From positions 1,822,501 through 1,886,500 of the forward strand of contig OY365741.1 in NCBI GenBank assembly GCA_959347425.1: 64,000 nucleotides of DNA. The letters are read 5' to 3'. The notes below the pieces were generated by a model. That model did no database searches. It worked only from the letters and a program-made list of their open reading frames with translations, and had not been told where the DNA came from. The position numbers and the translations under genes are program-made. The stretch is from an uncultured Amylibacter sp. Its GTDB lineage: Bacteria; Pseudomonadota; Alphaproteobacteria; Rhodobacterales; Rhodobacteraceae. Positions 61,101 through 64,000 of the stretch are shown here, one piece after another. Position 1 is the stretch's first letter, and every line of letters begins with the position of its first letter.

Positions 61101-64000
61101 ATGCGCAAAATTACAGCCCGCCCCGAACTTCTGAATAATGTAAATGGTAATGCGGGAACTTTGCGAATCGATGGAAAGTTTGATGAAAACGGGCTGATTA
61201 CTGGCACAACGGATTTCAGGGCAACGGGTAGTGTTAATACCGCGCGCACTGGTATTTTAACGGGGCTTATCGGGGTGGAAGGCGCGGTTGCCGCGTTTAT
61301 ATCCGACTCTGATAATCCTTATGCGGGTGTGTTTGTTGCCAATGATAACGTTTGCTCTAACAACCCGTTTGATGTATTATGCGGTGCAGATTTCAAAGAA
61401 CAGCGGAATCAGGTCGTTATTAATTGCAGTGTTGAATCGCCAGATATTGCCGCTTGCGCCAATGCAGAACCGTTTATCTGCGTTACGACAAGAAGCAATT
61501 ATAATACCGAATATAATCCCGACCAGTTTGCCGCGGAAGAGGATTATACCAACCCGTTTGTAAAACTTTGCGAAGGTGATGGAACGGAGGATGCCCTGCG
61601 TCAGGCGAAAGTCCTGCGCCAACTGGCTTGCCTTATTGATACAGAAGAAAGCGAACGCGAGGAGCGGGCATTGAGAGAGGAGTGCGCGATGGGGACGCAT
61701 ATCGCGGATGGTGGTGCGACCGCCAGTGTTTGGACTTATACCGCTACAAAAACCGATAAAACAACCGATGTCACAACGAAATTAACTATCCGTGATGAGA
61801 TTAAAGAGGTTTATGATACTGATACTAACGATGCCCCTGTGGAATTCTGGGTGGCTGATAAGACCGAGACGCAGCTGAATGCGAACGCAAGTTTCACCAC
61901 GTCTGACTTTAACAAGATAACCCATGCCATAGACTATACAGACAAGGCGGGGGAGGCTATGATGGGGGATGCCACAGACGGGGCGATTATTTTTAGTGCC
62001 ACTTGGGGTGGGCTAACAAAATCCTTTGTTGGAATTCTGCCAACCACAGATTTGGGTGCGCCACTGCCACTGCCCACGCTTGACGAGCCGACTATGGCGG
62101 TTTGGCATGGGCGGGCAACTGTTCTGTTTGGCGGGACTAAGGTTGAATTTAATAATTTTGAACTGATGGTGGATTTCACCAACCGCACGATTGATTCCAG
62201 AAGCGTGGGGACGGTTGACCTTACGAAAATCCTAGAAATTGATGGGAGTTTTGCTACGGATGCAAACGGGCTGATTACTGGCACAACAACCGTATTGGAC
62301 ATCACCACCCCCGCGATAACAAACACCGATGGGGTGATAACCACCCCTGCGATTACAGACGACTATACGGGTACTCTAACGGGGTTAATTGGCGAGGATG
62401 GCGCGGTTGGCGCGTTTATATCGGACGGCATGGTGATAAGCCAGGCAGCACAAACTCCAGCCAGTATTCCTTACGTGGGTGCGTTCGTTGCCAATGATAA
62501 GATTTGCGAAAACGACCCGTTCAATGCACTATGCAGGGAAACGTTTAACGATGCGCGACAAACGCTGTATAATGATTGTGTGGCTGATGTTCCGTCAGAG
62601 CATTCGCGCTGTAATGATATTATCGCGTGTTTTAATAATCCGTATTCTGACGACGCGCTTTGCCAGTTTGACCTTTTCACGGACGAAAAGAAGCGGCTGG
62701 ATAACCTTTGCACAACGGGTATTAATTTTAGAACGAAGGATACAATGGAGGATACGGAGTGCGCGGTTGTGAATATGGCAGTCCCCTGTGTGGAAAATCC
62801 GTTTAAGACACTTGATGGTGATTGTTTGGCGGATCCCAACCCAACCCTTATTACGGCACGGGCAAATAGGATTGCCTTTTGCGTTGATTCAGAACGTTTC
62901 ACCACAGCGGCGACACGCGATGATTGCGTCCCTGCGCTGTACCATTGCGCGGTTAATCCAGACAGCGCGGGTTGCCCAGCTATCCAAGATACGATTGTTA
63001 ATATTTGCAAGCTTTCAGCGGCGGCTGATAGCGCATTCTGTGGTTTGAATATCGCGCGCTGGGCTGAACATTCTTATACGCGGGCGGGTAATGCGCCGGA
63101 CGGGGACAAGGAATCGGTGACGATTTATACAAATTATAAAGACGTCCCTAATACAGGGGATTCCAAAGCAGGATTTTTGCATGGTGCAGATTCTGGATTG
63201 GGTGATGATGAGAGAGTGCCAACAACGGAGCTCGCTGTAACGACGCGACATTTTGGTGCAAATTTTAATGATACTTATGAGGATGAGAATAAGAATACGA
63301 TTGGTTTTCTTGGCGGTGCCACGGGTGGCTTTACCGTGACTATTTTTCGAAACTTTGATTTTAATGGTTTTGAATCTTATGCTGGGATTTTGCCTGATAT
63401 AAATGTGGGTGCACCCCTGCGAAATAGCGAAGTAGAAATGAAGGCCACTTGGCGCGGAAGATTGCACGCTCGCATTGAGGGTACTTTAGAGACAACAACG
63501 AATTTTGATTTTAAATTGATGGTTGATTTTAAAGATAAAAACCTTACGATTGAGCAGACGGATATGGTCACTGACTTCAGCGGCGATACTTTTTTAGTGC
63601 ATCAGTTTGGGTCGAGTATCCGGTATATTGCTTTCAAGAATGTTAAATATGATAACGCTGGTTTGATATCGGGCCAGGTGGAAGGCAGGTTTGATAGGAA
63701 GGATCCGATTATTGCGACATTGACGGGTTTGATTGGCGCAAAGGGCGCGGTTGGTGCCTTTATAGTTTCGGGCGTGACCGGTGGGTTTATTGCTTCGCCA
63801 GAAATAGGAGTTGTAACCTCTGACCAATTTGATATTTGGGAGCAGACTGCCACTTCTGCGCGGGTGGCGGCATTTGCCATAGGTGGTAGGTTAAAAATCC
63901 TCACCGAAATATCAAAAACGGATGCCGATGCGAACTTCTTGGCGGGTGGGACAGTCCGTCAATATCTGCGGTTGGCAGAGGGTTTGGGGGAATCAGATGC
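40110..64000 (+). CDS. Giant Cys-rich multi-barrel lipoprotein (3' end outside window)
   Basis: An open frame of 7,963 full codons from ATG 40110 to the right edge, without a stop. Residues 1-33 form a lipoprotein signal peptide: basic n-region, hydrophobic core, lipobox LSAC with Cys33, then GGGGG. Gly at +2 favours the outer membrane. Residues 34-1639 are Cys-rich repeats; the best-kept unit is C-x8-C-x7-C-x15-C-x12, with YxxER before the next Cys and NPF-x(2-4)-C segments. From residue 1640 on, at least twelve Cys-free beta-rich modules of 210-280 residues alternate with Cys-rich segments. Modules end in a TGLIG-x-EGAVGAF...YAGGFVA motif reminiscent of TbpB/Slam-dependent lipoprotein barrels. 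Function unknown; surface ligand capture or adhesion are guesses. All other frames here are shadows. Confidence 0.9.
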   Translation, partial: MKQLFQNNPAYKHAYNHGALLAVFIGLFILSACGGGGGAAVVLADPDANCEATPFAPSCLTSEIAKVARTTIVDDCREALKNDGTCADSAPPAAVTCLTDPFSEECAAEAVTANPFEGTDFTLNKERETRRAECRTTLEASSCRNAIASYCGDVGTASLSTLFDDLCAGAGYVAERQTECRNNINNEACTTTITNFCGVVGTANTGNLFDDLCAGADYTAERQTECRNNGLAEDGATGGKCATIKTTFCDGDDVGDNPHAPVCGDNLTNQQRFCGLDNNAGVPNCLLTIATVCHVETGNPFDVFCSGNNNDRKTRADACLAKTKTGSDCTTVATCNSAPFGEGCDATIYASALEDFCTKGDNIFDGQCINGTHGEVIAARLLACSGAIAALPTGVTASSCNNADLSGAICGDGDSVVGSNSFAEICKSDTGNINYGTRKLAREAFCRIGDIGRPECEDTVTDFCGAVGAANTGTLFNDLCAGAAYIPERRTECRRDIDNELCGDTITGFCGDVGAATVGNLFNDLCLGAGYMPERLTACKGDISALPSGDASVCNDVDLSGVICGTGGVGGTIGSDPFAKICSDPAATAIIDTFDKDMEQQEFCGETRKAGDGMVDCAGIYSGLCTGADLFDDDAGAGEFNCLGDGAFNGDRLNFCRDDATSFNANCNEDDYNGTDAARISLAETCRGTPDDTGCGDFVNGVDGVTVADCTNHLTEGDPGDPYQTGCDDKVFNDQKTARVVTCGLDANASNDLLCKNAIATDACIRDPYGNDNHGAACVASDYTTARMERDTYCRNSAPAGATLCSTEAKNKICGGAEGNNPFASLCGNDGNNGDHRIAFCALTQSGDTNSNNDCSNDMVSLCTRNPFGTDLGISGNIDCTSGGDYVIARQNFCATGMENGNNCDTSEIAPAVCAESTDANYNPFAAFCENAENDGLPNDAARLARRQATLTHCLIAENVGKGVCKAESAGDVIDGLETDCKVVGATSVTERCAYTQYQTTQEMYCTKIENNIFDANCKDVTHGDVKIARQNECRLTTGTPTVIDREAKCLDVIADLCVVSAFELDSEKGYLCGADVKGINYATARETQCGISGTGEGALIEQCKATLAVICVDAKLIETQVGLGLYDCSTSTDTAVMNARQDYCADNAALPGCADTLATLCTVGDNSVGTATTNVGREYNCADSTIPQVVTVRQSYCRENTVGCDDTIMAFCVSPDNSRDILDALCRDGYAEQRETECRDNGSANDGEEGQPCATIKEAFCGGGENDTPFAPVCGANANNKITFCKIGNNSLKEDCANNIMAICHVQTGDPFNAVCPDNPDNDADRKTRAEACLVPNNDKVCSAEVTKCNAAPFGEKPLGGDCEQNIYAKARMVFCTEGDDIFDGQCEDVTHGEVDAARLLACKGAIENLPANALADACNDADLSGVICGNATTIGELPFAEICSDMNRNINYAVYIDAQRNFCRTTGEIDREECRDTVSNFCGVVGTANVDTLFNDLCRGATYTPERETECRKDIDNGLCGDTIENFCGEVGTATIGNLFNDLCLGTDYTPERETECRRDIDNGLCTATIANFCDNATDANLFNTLCNKGYTDERVVACQATNLTTGVYGDCGDIINTNCTVGNSPACAPTTGTTPASFWADAARNKDNDGTLIVLDEVQQDDADTNYVQGDATGLNLGFAQAVGVETVLKTTDLDNLNDGDVAGGVAFVRIEFADFTSANKVKYYAGLLSDTDLGVPFGAPLGGSTANAIWNASFSAIVNGAVETDPETSIVIDFDINSLTTNDNEPVTLSNSAGSIVIAGEFTDAGVIYGTSSWTVGQDSSEGTVTGLIGAKGAVGAFVSNGGNTGEVYAGGFVAAPVDCSEDGTLFHRLCVSNDGVRDTFCGRGQNSFDPRCDSRVMDQQKTDFAETCRMAPLTAGCDRVIVEAGNITINNCTNTTDNHPHQTGCEDAVFADQRELRIADCLINGATAECMRGEVTAITTPCDINPYDTICDTYAEEYATKRSERTMKCRDDTLQAGLDCSGTAVCDADGTPVSLACGADDGIKNAPNRRTFCRVNRDTEPRCANTIFRLCNDDPFEKITGTEDNLCVGLISADNDETKTYDDAREERCLANQADEATCRATITRVCEDEGVIFSNLCDGNSGYTDDRITACEGIVASTNNFTDGTESANNCLNKLYTGCDADPFEKQCFVGNLYDSTRWALCADHTIASKNDACEGTNGATNNVVADYCNGRPVAEDDYGLCAGTTKGGDYTAWLGDASTGIIGVGGASEDDVDANLIAGSGSGLTLGFDALAQSEVTLTLEAGNLGADGIAIASAMVDGKLKSYAGLLSGSDLGMAISTTPRPSAEWKGKIALGRQAQGAGNAKELQIFENSNFTLTIDFGTITQLDATASLTTSEAETGTIITGTIIIEASIAAGEDKLVTGRTFLTVGSSRTVIAPLRGIIGQEGVLAVFATPSTLDFGSYAGGFVASSVCDDMPFDERFGCTGEQKDTACLENTNNLLFSSTCSGRVSSDPQFLANLETARDVYCAMDANAWDITNCLTRTDQSVLDARDRVADDCENSRATAGDCTAPVATGAPSIDACAMTPYQTGCANIAFNDQRTAIADACDADSTRTTAPQCGVMIGSTTISACADNPYLLGDCENDGFNNVRVARGLFCGIRNNYFDMLCDGFGTIIDLRTSFCGADSPTVNNSPFDPRCTVADGYFNQDARDARIAKCFMDGNGADDNLCMGAVAEQPCITNPFANGCDVKNHANRLSYCNNGVVGENNFAVSLCSGDVQGSGGAQDKICGIAGETGFGTNPFASLCKRDGVDFAAQRIYYCGTQDRTTTEMAQCGELGMTATDCLSNPFNTDCETTNYFTELRRLRVDYCSNLGTDKTRLNLANINPLCNDGAVDAISEVCGDNPFALICGADYAVSRGVACIGKINANAENAQKPEPEREVPMVVPSTCGTNLEGDILAYCLSVDLNDSLNPPPSLAADNCGTTGDQSCLAELFNLSECGDSKFENARKASCIKNPEINTTLCPDIILNYCNDDAFNAEVTNRELNAFHTLCLTDRTTDTIRQQACLANLEVSDKCGDTVTLACTGQQGSNTVTANPFNSLCYNGDTYQTAREMLVNTCEGAGITPNNSSCANVKLLICAGTGEFSNPFVNLCTDLGNLADLKHIKCLTTDELSDEFHTDCNDIIENGDVTRNVWQYDDTYNTPPTILTEPTTDDPTANFLLTLPTDKELATAGFDSANYYETTLDLKTGAGQDSGGQDFVGDDLGGEATDGIFVFSTSFDEDGTRVNKLYAGLTPDVNLGETLATPADGAPTTAVWVGRAIVQTFTSPSRDNAELYRTGVVGLTDVFELTINFTDSTIYSDTTVGINLKTAKLVVDGEFSELGVIFGTTSLQLRGFTDSGPLTGLIGTKGALGVFHSGTTPDERAFAGGFVASAKICTDDPFADGCAGDEASVRARTEACAESTNPTQNDKCTEICNANSFLPECVAIAFDTVRTTACLLDAGADIAAIGETPSRCIDLIDIHCKNVNPFDTNGGCNSNMAYNDQREVLCASDITNDGSMVTARCETTVMRVCGVNPFNADLCYVGDTHEGARVDLCNNPVGSSPNPACTNDNIVDVYCEKNRDSAGTNTRCDAWVVAECGDNSFDPLCGDSGYDDERTTACLGGNIDTNTNVPDRCPNLIDIHCTASPFDVRTNPVGGALWCENYSAQRTQLVADCLANPQTTTGCDAKLGTGKDTVANCVLDPFLTGCLDGSNDPLSVLSSAVIAYCTKDANVFQMNCDREEAKTPRANLIMRCIPTAEETPVECGTIIVSGEISVSECIADPFLVECRITEFAEFAAGKCVTDTDNSLGRLFSSLCPDSDRLELRRNSYCRASNNLFKMNCDGRGSVDATRVDAVATCIAFGLDDPGCGKDRKLSDADNALTLGGCIENPYHADCRDAVFDPARPLVVTKCFDSRNNPIAVAECDTVVANGRTVAQCISDPFHLDCADAGFNDAKIARDTLCKAKKDYFDPLCDAYTDITTTRANFVNDCIAIAKPARAMDADCAAFVNACLDNPYPTDEQGTPTLLCEYPAAFAGARLTHCGKDKNVETVSQCGDLDTANSGCITDPFDASCGSNYSELRQSRRDYCNALGSPTAAEAEANNFCTKAIVDVCANPFGPICGVAYDPERLRRCRNEIATAMACVDTIKLVCTGREGDNPFTANPFDELCYRDDNVAEDALIYQADRVTFANKCNDDVTVPSSESAGVDCTIAKPFICTGAGEVANPFAALCLDTEAGALAELKRIKCLEIDGFRSECSGIVEGSDVDSKVWQYRAVSVDDKDNDEASDDTYDPLIVLTEPSENDPTANFLLSGATQTQLLAGKLHSVSPVETLNLATGGGDDLGGLDTDGVFVFNGTVSSVNKLYAGLLPNVNLGAKLAMPADGTPTTAVWIGRVVLQTFAGAGAGADTYRSRGNDFALSIDYTTSRISSTTEVSLDTDTATLATLAIDGGFNELGVIFGTTMLTVGGSGDSGLLAGLIGMKSDGSVKSALGAFHSDTTPATRAYAGGFVASNKICTDNVFADGCDKDPTTHVMRETRCGISGDGDGSLTNGECAPTLARLCDADGDISAPFAPSAGASGYVCKDDPTFRPQREVVCAKEQMDNPTVALTAQCMPVVMLACGENPLNHELCYYTDNTYIEARGEECIADITDNGAVRPECVYEGEDAITVFCATPDGMTNSATNGCDATAEMTRTTCAADPFNADCLTSVTSDTYAQLRLNKCIAAAFGMTDTVDSTCSTLVDTYCTNNPFANNVHCTDGTTYDTPRITRAHKCYNPANRDTEECNNIKGCLNPANLFSDSAQFGGIACNNTLLQGVRVRYCSEGDNIETNENCVTLGNDTNSCTSNPFSNCAGVLDGALLTEVQNNRINYCFKGGNGSNGNTCFRAVALHPCILDPFADSCTAEYASQRQQRVDYCTDDADPDNLPSRTVCRDVDNTLDAICNDTGDYADAFAYYCRTFGAISKYELKRKNVALLCLGDSPPTTCNRIADCLADPYTDSFLCNDEALALAELKPKRIEACKSVTDPGVICAEQALVEVCNTTPFAWHCHPSNIPDYIEEGVASQNVITRQKGCLGLDDITRPDGITDPQCDKFILDEGSSIQALWANKALDFDGVTPLGFLRSGTERIYEDVERTLNGTEPVILLDLSEPSSGTHENSDGYRIILEGDAKNGFATYQADVVSAGILMSTDLGALFVKPADESAPTATWYGRAGVNFNGVNYASNDFKLTIDFYAQTLESSTSLVNVADNTDTKTLALFRAQFNKFGIIYGQINFNDTLGTLSGLIGTEGAIGTWATNQNDSTTRVSGGFVANDKTCANPFRRPCGEEHDAERMVLFNDCTAPANPLADPPTTSLIDTPACANVKACIERPFTSDSDFSCDFPLFDDTRDAVCLANSAQNTADMTDKVLHVRCGVLIRDYCGNTTANDGENVFNAGCDASYDLIRATACYKNARAHNKCTDDNIISTYCNDADSDSGTRPFNKLLCTSSIYAGAEVRACLGNEMADATCPRLISNRIAFCGGELAPNPVDDRCSAVNVCIDDPFATDDLCGFAAFDELKTDRRTACSEPGPTVACMNAKVHLCVGRGEYAAPFVPICSEKSDIALQQRIYCYLDNTADADCTDINEKTFAVAEVWQYSAVDTDGETSLNIVRDTGEAVDRANFTTSGAVAGLNSGDISTLTLADGDLGGDAEDGAFFATATVGGEDRAYAGILESINLGAPLVAPAMGSGAPTTLTWNGRVHLQIFATSAFYRDDSFDLTIDFANAVGDAIGTVSSTSTNGTITLAINGSFNKFGVIYGTTTLTRSGDNYGGVLTGLIGIEGAVGAFHTGTLVNGYVGVFVAVQDNQCLINPFDVVGGCPTERAAKIVECSLEDNITNTVLCGDTLKAQPCLLDPFNTLDDPSNTLDGCMAKTEFDTARTNRWTFCLKEGNATHSICEPVAYLCSAVGDVDARCKTNTTGVTVAGDYCDDIANANTATCNVTVAFCADSANEGKAPCGVNATRWAKHAYVVDDKGTSVTTDDTTPKAPILETIANDSPDKGFINLPEVDFTKAEDGAESGMAQRDALDAAAESQAGVSVVLNLLTLANHKPGTEPAVDLLGDEEDGAFFFNGIQNARDIFYAGITPTTDLGAPLMDNTKDGTWNGRIHIFANIYGGIALRSDDFQLKIDFADGTLTSETTIIHPRDTAVVTIDGKFDRFGLVYGTTTVNIAGIHGGLLTGLIGIEGAVGAFVSNSESSLDFAGAFVANDKVCSLNPFGDNCFKEFNEKRAMIADGCSGAGLSPIPPAMLAPPIAPEIATKMAKIAECAVVKPFICVATRGDYDARFAVEEDYSNPFASLCSGIESALLVALQREACIAGTPASSEAIFLDGKDCPTLIREGGVTANVWEHTAEKTDGTKLAIRKTIERVYDKTRALDPDVEDVEFWGAGQTVASVLARDEITEFAPITLNLADGGLANDGSVDPNDNLNLLGDAGDGAAFGRVTWAATDDGMPILSKKFAWILPTTDLGAELTAPSEGAPTTAIWHGRASLLISELTAEATAVEATYSFNNFELMVDFTNRTLASTGNTRDTGTTTETTTPRVNDDDFVIDLEVEGSFADGKYGLITGTTTVTTSSRGNDGSKFPLESYTGILTGLIGADGAVGAFISDHGRQDYEYVGAFVASDKICTNDPFHARCLAQFDNKRSELIRDCTSETPDLTKCAVVKERICRLRGEDANPFVKLCEGDGTDEAMRQAKALRQEACLIDIKESEETMDREVRADCATATHIKAGGVSANLWTYTAKKTDGMTDLTIRETIERTYDTNDSKTDFWVADKTAMELLTISNLDTTPNSNLAGAPDFNRLDLDDTYNDPRGTGRTIGFGGDAEDGAISFRAEWRAGGTTTIKHFAGILPTTNLGTQVTLVAPSDSGAVTTGIWHGRVVFQGFDTIYKTDDLELEIDFASDMRKITARPELLNNVNGNAGTLRIDGKFDENGLITGTTDFRATGSVNTARTGILTGLIGVEGAVAAFISDSDNPYAGVFVANDNVCSNNPFDVLCGADFKEQRNQVVINCSVESPDIAACANAEPFICVTTRSNYNTEYNPDQFAAEEDYTNPFVKLCEGDGTEDALRQAKVLRQLACLIDTEESEREERALREECAMGTHIADGGATASVWTYTATKTDKTTDVTTKLTIRDEIKEVYDTDTNDAPVEFWVADKTETQLNANASFTTSDFNKITHAIDYTDKAGEAMMGDATDGAIIFSATWGGLTKSFVGILPTTDLGAPLPLPTLDEPTMAVWHGRATVLFGGTKVEFNNFELMVDFTNRTIDSRSVGTVDLTKILEIDGSFATDANGLITGTTTVLDITTPAITNTDGVITTPAITDDYTGTLTGLIGEDGAVGAFISDGMVISQAAQTPASIPYVGAFVANDKICENDPFNALCRETFNDARQTLYNDCVADVPSEHSRCNDIIACFNNPYSDDALCQFDLFTDEKKRLDNLCTTGINFRTKDTMEDTECAVVNMAVPCVENPFKTLDGDCLADPNPTLITARANRIAFCVDSERFTTAATRDDCVPALYHCAVNPDSAGCPAIQDTIVNICKLSAAADSAFCGLNIARWAEHSYTRAGNAPDGDKESVTIYTNYKDVPNTGDSKAGFLHGADSGLGDDERVPTTELAVTTRHFGANFNDTYEDENKNTIGFLGGATGGFTVTIFRNFDFNGFESYAGILPDINVGAPLRNSEVEMKATWRGRLHARIEGTLETTTNFDFKLMVDFKDKNLTIEQTDMVTDFSGDTFLVHQFGSSIRYIAFKNVKYDNAGLISGQVEGRFDRKDPIIATLTGLIGAKGAVGAFIVSGVTGGFIASPEIGVVTSDQFDIWEQTATSARVAAFAIGGRLKILTEISKTDADANFLAGGTVRQYLRLAEGLGESD
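40761..41714 (+). repeat. Internal duplication A (first copy) in the Cys-rich region
   Basis: The order of landmarks matches 43800-44774: CATIK, CHVxTGxPF, DRKTRAxACL, CNxAPFGE, CTxGDxIFDGQC, HGEVxAARLLAC, CNxADLSGxICG, FAEIC, then two copies of the FCG-V-G-A/T-x(4)-LFNDLC unit. It is diverged at many residues but collinear for over 300 codons. Confidence 0.85.
43800..44774 (+). repeat. Internal duplication A (second copy) in the Cys-rich region
   Basis: Collinear counterpart of 40761-41714, about 3.05 kb downstream in the same frame. Landmarks CHVQTGDPF, DRKTRAEACL, CNAAPFGE, CTEGDDIFDGQC, HGEVDAARLLAC, CNDADLSGVICG and two LFNDLC units appear in the same order. Confidence 0.85.
45027..45692 (+). 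repeat. Barrel module 1
   Basis: Residues 1640-1861. It starts with SFWADAARN and ends with TGLIGAKGAVGAF and YAGGFVAAP. YYAGLLSDTDLG, FDI and GEFTDAGVIYGTSS mark predicted strands. No Cys inside. A Cys-rich spacer of 1,182 bp follows. Confidence 0.8.
46875..47543 (+). repeat. Barrel module 2 (divergent)
   Basis: Begins DYTAWLGD; the closing motif is weaker: LRGIIGQEGVLAVF then SYAGGFVASS. SYAGLLSGSDLG and FTLTIDFG are conserved. An in-frame TIITGTIII repetition lies near 47330-47356. The least typical of the set. No Cys inside. A 2,169-bp Cys-rich spacer follows. Confidence 0.75.
49362..50444 (+). repeat. Internal duplication B (first copy): Cys segment plus barrel 3
   Basis: Runs from CGDTVTLACTG through TANPFNSLCY, the CAGTGEFSNPF segment, LKHIKCL, NVWQY and barrel 3. 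Collinear with 52695-53810. Confidence 0.82.
49713..50444 (+). repeat. Barrel module 3
   Basis: Begins NVWQYDD; contains LTEPTTDDPTANFLL, DLGGEATDGIFVF, KLYAGLTPDVNLG, AVWVGRAIVQTF, FELTINF, GEFSELGVIFGTTSL and closes TGLIGTKGALGVF, AFAGGFVASAK. Near twin of module 4. No Cys inside. The longest spacer (2,628 bp) follows. Confidence 0.82.
52695..53810 (+). repeat. Internal duplication B (second copy): Cys segment plus barrel 4
   Basis: Runs from CVDTIKLVCTG through TANPFDELCY, CTGAGEVANPF, LKRIKCL, KVWQY and barrel 4. It shows that a Cys segment and the following barrel were duplicated as one unit. Confidence 0.82.
53073..53810 (+). repeat. Barrel module 4
   Basis: Begins KVWQYRAV; shares LTEPSENDPTANFLL, KLYAGLLPNVNLG, AVWIGRVVLQTF and GFNELGVIFGTTML with module 3. 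Closes AGLIGMKSDGSVKSALGAF (a six-residue insert inside the motif) and AYAGGFVASNK. No Cys inside. A 1,767-bp spacer follows. Confidence 0.82.
55578..56213 (+). repeat. Barrel module 5 (short)
   Basis: Begins ALWANKAL; contains TWYGRAGVNF, FKLTIDF, AQFNKFGIIYGQI and closes SGLIGTEGAIGTW, VSGGFVANDK. It lacks a clear acidic GGDAEDG strand seen in later modules. No Cys inside. A 951-bp spacer follows. Confidence 0.78.
57165..57806 (+). repeat. Barrel module 6
   Basis: Begins EVWQYSAV; contains LGGDAEDGAFF, AYAGILESINLG, TWNGRVHLQIF, FDLTIDF, GSFNKFGVIYGTTTL and closes TGLIGIEGAVGAF, YVGVFVAVQDN. No Cys inside. The following spacer is only 468 bp, the start of the compact C-terminal part. Confidence 0.82.
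58275..59018 (+). repeat. Barrel module 7
   Basis: Begins RWAKHAYV (a variant opening shared only with module 11); contains LLGDEEDGAFFF, FYAGITPTTDLG, TWNGRIHIF, FQLKIDF, GKFDRFGLVYGTTTV and closes TGLIGIEGAVGAF, FAGAFVANDK. No Cys inside. A 405-bp spacer follows. Confidence 0.82.
59424..60266 (+). repeat. Barrel module 8 (longest)
   Basis: Begins NVWEHTAEKTDG; contains LRKTIERVYD-type lead, LLGDAGDGAAF, WILPTTDLG, IWHGRASLL, FELMVDFTNRT, a Thr-rich insert near 59980, YGLITGTTTV and closes TGLIGADGAVGAF, YVGAFVASDK. First of three closely related tandem modules. No Cys inside. Confidence 0.82.
60597..61349 (+). repeat. Barrel module 9
   Basis: Begins NLWTYTAKKTDG; contains TIRETIERTYD, FWVADKTAMELL, FGGDAEDGAISF, HFAGILPTTNLG, IWHGRVVFQGF, GKFDENGLITGTTDF and closes TGLIGVEGAVAAF, YAGVFVANDN. 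No Cys inside. The lead-in Cys segment is nearly identical in DNA to that of module 10. Confidence 0.82.
61725..62501 (+). repeat. Barrel module 10
   Basis: Begins SVWTYTATKTDK; contains LTIRDEIKEVYD, FWVADKTETQLN, MGDATDGAIIF, SFVGILPTTDLG, VWHGRATVLF, FELMVDFTNRT, GLITGTTTV and closes TGLIGEDGAVGAF with a Gln/Ala/Pro insert before YVGAFVANDK. No Cys inside. Confidence 0.82.
63057..63803 (+). repeat. Barrel module 11
   Basis: Begins RWAEHSYT like module 7; contains FLGGATGGFTV, SYAGILPDINVG, TWRGRLHARI, FKLMVDF, GQVEGRFDR and closes TGLIGAKGAVGAF, GGFIASPE. No Cys inside. The next module begins only 27 bp later, so the Cys-rich spacer has been lost. Confidence 0.8.
63831..64000 (+). repeat. 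Barrel module 12 (cut by window edge)
   Basis: The opening DIWEQTATSARVAAF with TDADANFLAGGTVRQYLRL resembles the lead-in of modules 3 and 4 (ADFLL-type DPTANFLL). Only about 56 residues are visible, so assignment as a barrel is provisional. The gene continues beyond the window. Confidence 0.55.
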
